In this document: positions 61,347 through 64,000 of the stretch, piece after piece
Layout of the letters: each line of letters starts with the position of its first letter
Position numbering within the stretch: the first letter of the stretch is position 1
Source: Leidyana gryllorum EB-2025a
Taxonomy: Eukaryota; Apicomplexa
Assembly (NCBI GenBank): GCA_048772705.1
Contig: JBLWGC010000036.1
Span: 62,001 to 126,000, forward strand
Length of the DNA stretch: 64,000 nucleotides
Direction: 5' to 3'
Made by a program: the position numbers and the translations under genes
The notes under the pieces: model-generated
What the model was told of the DNA's origin: nothing
Database searches by the model: none
What the model saw: the letters and a program-made list of their open reading frames with translations, nothing else

Positions 61347-62303
61347 ATGAGACTTGTTCCATTTGCCAGTGAAGAGGAAGTCGGCGTCGGTGCCGCGAAC
61401 TACATAGTGGAGAGGATCAATGAATTCAAACCCTCCGCGGACCGCCCATTTGTGTTAGGTCTGCCCACCGGAGGAACTCCAGTGCGCTGCTACAAAGAGT
61501 TGATCAAACTACATAAGGCAGGGAAAATATCCTTTAAGCATGTGATCACGTTCAATATGGATGAGTATGTTGGACTCCCGCGTGACCACGAACAGTCCTA
61601 CTGGACCTTTATGCACGAGAACCTCTTCAATCACATCGACATCCCGGCCGAAAACGTCCACATTCTGGACGGCAACGCTCCGGATCTCACGGCCGAGTGT
61701 GTCAAATACGAGCAACAAATAAAGGAGTAAGAAACACACATTATAAGTCTGCGGCCTATGGCCATGCATGCGGAGAATTCACAGTGACATTGTCGTCGTT
61801 GTTGTTTTGTCACTCAATGATCTTCTTTCTGCTGATCCACATGATCTCTCCTAACTGTTGCCTGTAGGGTTGGAGGCATCAAACTCTTTCTGGGAGGTGT
61901 TGGTCAGGATGGCCACATTGCCTTCAACGAGCCGGGATCATCATTGAACGCGCGCACTCGTCTCAAGACTTTGGTCGAGGACACACGAATCGCGAACGCG
62001 CGCTTCTTCGGGAACGACCCAAACAAAGTACCTAAATTGGCTTTAACTATTGGTGTGGGGACACTGATGGATGCTGAAGAGCTGTTAGTGTTGTGCACAG
62101 GCCACAACAAAGCCCTCGCAGTTCACCACGGAGTTGAGAAGGGCGTCAACCATCTCTGGACCATCAGTTGCCTACAACTTCATCCGCGCGCCCTAATGTT
62201 TGTAGATCCCCCCGCCACCGGGGAGCTGCGTGTGAAGACTCTGAGATACTTCGAGCAACTGGAGCGCGATAACGTTATGCATTTGCGTCAATCTCAGGCT
62301 TGA
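61347..62303 (+). CDS. Glucosamine-6-phosphate deaminase
   Basis: Converts glucosamine-6-phosphate to fructose-6-phosphate and ammonia, linking amino-sugar catabolism to glycolysis. 271 aa from exons 61347-61726 and 61868-62303. Visible: GLPTGGTP phosphate loop, [11 protein letters not shown] with the catalytic Asp, [17 protein letters not shown] with the Asp, His and Glu of the ring-opening machinery, and the conserved [10 protein letters not shown] and TGHNKA. Length and all catalytic residues are typical. The 141-nt intron is longer than usual for this window. Confidence 0.96.
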
Positions 62304-62368
62304 CTTTTTGGTGTCTGAGCTAAACCAACTTTTTCTCGTGAAAATGTGGTCACAAAAGGGGGTCAGTG

Positions 62369-64000
62369 ATGCAAGAGAGCAAGCAGTCAGCTGATCTCAA
62401 GCCCGTACTCGCAGAATTATCTCCCGACGTAATCTCAATCTGCCGTTATCTGGCGTACAATGTGACTGAGTCAGCCTTCCATGCAGTCTATGCTCAGACC
62501 ACGTCTCGCACGAAGAGCCAAAGCGCTCTCAATCCATTTGTTCTGCCTCAAGTGAATCAGAAGAGGGGCATATGGCGCGATCAGGCCGAGGCAATCAAAG
62601 CCGCGCTCGGCCAACGGCCGACCTCGAACTTCATGTCTCTTCACCGGCAATCTCACTATCTCGGCCTCAGGAATCTCGGCGCCTCCTGTTATATGAACAG
62701 CTATCTCCAGGCCCTTTTCATGAACCCTTCCTTTCGATGCCGCTTGTTCCGTCTCTGGCCCCACTTCGCCGGTAGGCATACGGTAAAACGTTTATCGATA
62801 GTTTCTGTGTGTAGAGGAGCGCGGAAAGGTGGTGTACGAGCTCGGGCGCCTCTTCGCGATCCTGCAAAGCGCCCCACTCTCGGTCGGCGACCCATCTGGA
62901 GTCGCCCGCTCTCTCTCAGTGAGCGGCGAGACCCAAGAAGATATGACAGAATTGATGACAATGTTACTCACCGCAATGGAAGCAGATCTCACAAAGTGTT
63001 CCAACTTCCAGGGCACCGGCGGCCTGGTGGAACTCTTCCGAGGCGAGATTGAGAATGGAATCGTGTGCGGGGAATGCCACAACCGAACCTCGCGTCTCGA
63101 ATCTTTCCAGGAGCTTCGAGTCCAACCCCCTTCGAGGGCCGCGAGTTCTCCCGGCCCATCCTTCCTGCTGCCCGCCGTCTCCCGGTCACCGCGTATTCCG
63201 AGAAAGCTATCGGAACCTCCATTGGGCGAGAAGTGGCGGCGAAGTGTCTCTGGCTCATCTCGATCGACATCCAGGGGAGGAGATAACCGTCGACAGATTC
63301 TTCAACAACGACGACTGCAAGCCGTCGCCTCCGTCGCCGAGGAAATACGACCGGCCGAGCCAATCGTGGCTATTGGAGAGGAACAGCAGAAAGAGTTGGT
63401 GCGTCCCAACTCACCAAACGAGCCTATTGTTGAAGTTCCAATCTTCGAACAAGTCGCCTCCAAAATGGAACCGCTTCCAGAGAAGCGCTCCAACAAAAAT
63501 CGGAAACGCCACCACGGCCCCGCGGACAGACAGCACACGCGTAATCGTCGAGGCTCCCCCAGTAGTGTTGTGTTAATCAATGCTGGGAGCTCGTCAGGGT
63601 ACTATACGTGCGACAGTCCTTCGTGTTCTTCCAGCGGAATGCCGGCGGGAAACGTCCCGACCGGTGGCAACGGTGATCGAACCGTCGAGCTCGAGCGAAT
63701 GTTACACGCGTTGTTCAAATCCGAAGTTCTGCGTCGCGAGAATCAGTATTACTGCGAAAAGTGTCAGAAGCGAGTCGACGCGACAAAGTCGCAAACGATC
63801 GCGACACTCCCACCGGTAAGAGAAGCCGGAGATTTCAATGTATCAAACTCTTCTCCGCAGTATCTACAAATCTGCTTCGAACGGTACCGATACGACGCGA
63901 TGACGGGCGACCGCGTCAAGCTAATGCACGAGATAGTCTTTCCGGGGATACTGGACATCGGCAGATACTGCACCGGACGTCACAAGTCTAACGGCCGGTC
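62369..64000 (+). CDS. USP48-like ubiquitin-specific protease, C-terminus beyond window
   Basis: Deubiquitinating cysteine protease. Exons 62369-62771, 62815-63815 and 63861 to the window end. The N-terminus leads into the Cys box YLGLRNLGASCYMNSYLQAL with the catalytic Cys. The first intron (43 nt) precedes EERGKVVYELGRLF and a QE-box-like TQEDMTELMTMLLTAME, then a zinc pair CGECHN, later YYCEKC. A disordered Ser/Arg-rich insertion of about 150 residues separates the zinc pairs, which are normally closer. After the 45-nt second intron, YLQICFERYRYDAMTGDRVK matches the USP core of USP48 (LQLMRF..DR..GHKKKL). The His box lies outside the window. Confidence 0.88.

Overview
This is nuclear DNA from a compact microbial eukaryote. 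Most genes are interrupted by short GT-AG introns, nearly all 35-62 nt, with exceptions of about 71, 94, 108, 141 and 339 nt. TAA, TAG and TGA are all used as stops, so the code is standard. The gene set is eukaryotic throughout: kinesin-5, dynamin, MCM2, eIF4G, ATG2, SAS-6, TFIIF-alpha, CAF1, Rpn7, TM9SF. SAS-6 implies centrioles or flagella and SelD implies selenium metabolism. The lineage cannot be fixed from the window alone. A compact flagellate-stage protist fits best, for example a perkinsid-like alveolate or a plasmodiophorid-like rhizarian. Ciliates with reassigned stop codons and lineages with mostly non-GT introns do not fit.

Layout. 1-9616 (minus): kinesin-5 (cut by the left edge), a GNAT acetyltransferase, a dynamin-related GTPase, MCM2 and an SPF45-like splicing factor. 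About 9740-13020 (plus): an unrecognised, partly resolved multi-exon gene. 13087-23009 (plus): glycerol kinase, eIF4G, a polytopic TMEM26-like protein and a CUE/coiled-coil protein. 23077-27053 (minus): a trehalose-phosphate synthase/phosphatase-like protein whose catalytic motifs are lost in both domains. 27075-33059 (plus): ATG2. 33100-46239 alternates strands: a disordered-plus-membrane protein, a DUF1764 protein, TAPT1, a SEC14 protein, SAS-6, a small unknown, a HAD phosphatase, SelD and TFIIF-alpha. 46294-51342 (plus): a small secreted protein, a CAF1-like protein lacking key nuclease residues, Rpn7 and a fidgetin/spastin-like AAA ATPase. 51769-64000: a small membrane protein (minus), a DA1-like peptidase, TM9SF, a 1749-residue unknown protein, a small acidic/basic protein (minus), glucosamine-6-phosphate deaminase and a USP48-like deubiquitinase cut by the right edge.

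The genes do not form one pathway. They are housekeeping functions packed to an extreme degree. Neighbouring coding sequences are separated by 9-66 nt in many same-strand pairs. At least seven divergent pairs have only 21-60 nt between their start codons. Several convergent pairs touch or overlap at their stops, and one pair shares a CTAG palindrome as both stop codons. This leaves almost no room for conventional promoters, UTRs or poly(A) signals. The main novelty candidates are this transcriptional architecture, the two pseudoenzymes (TPS/TPP-like and CAF1-like), the giant unknown protein and the TMEM26-like protein.
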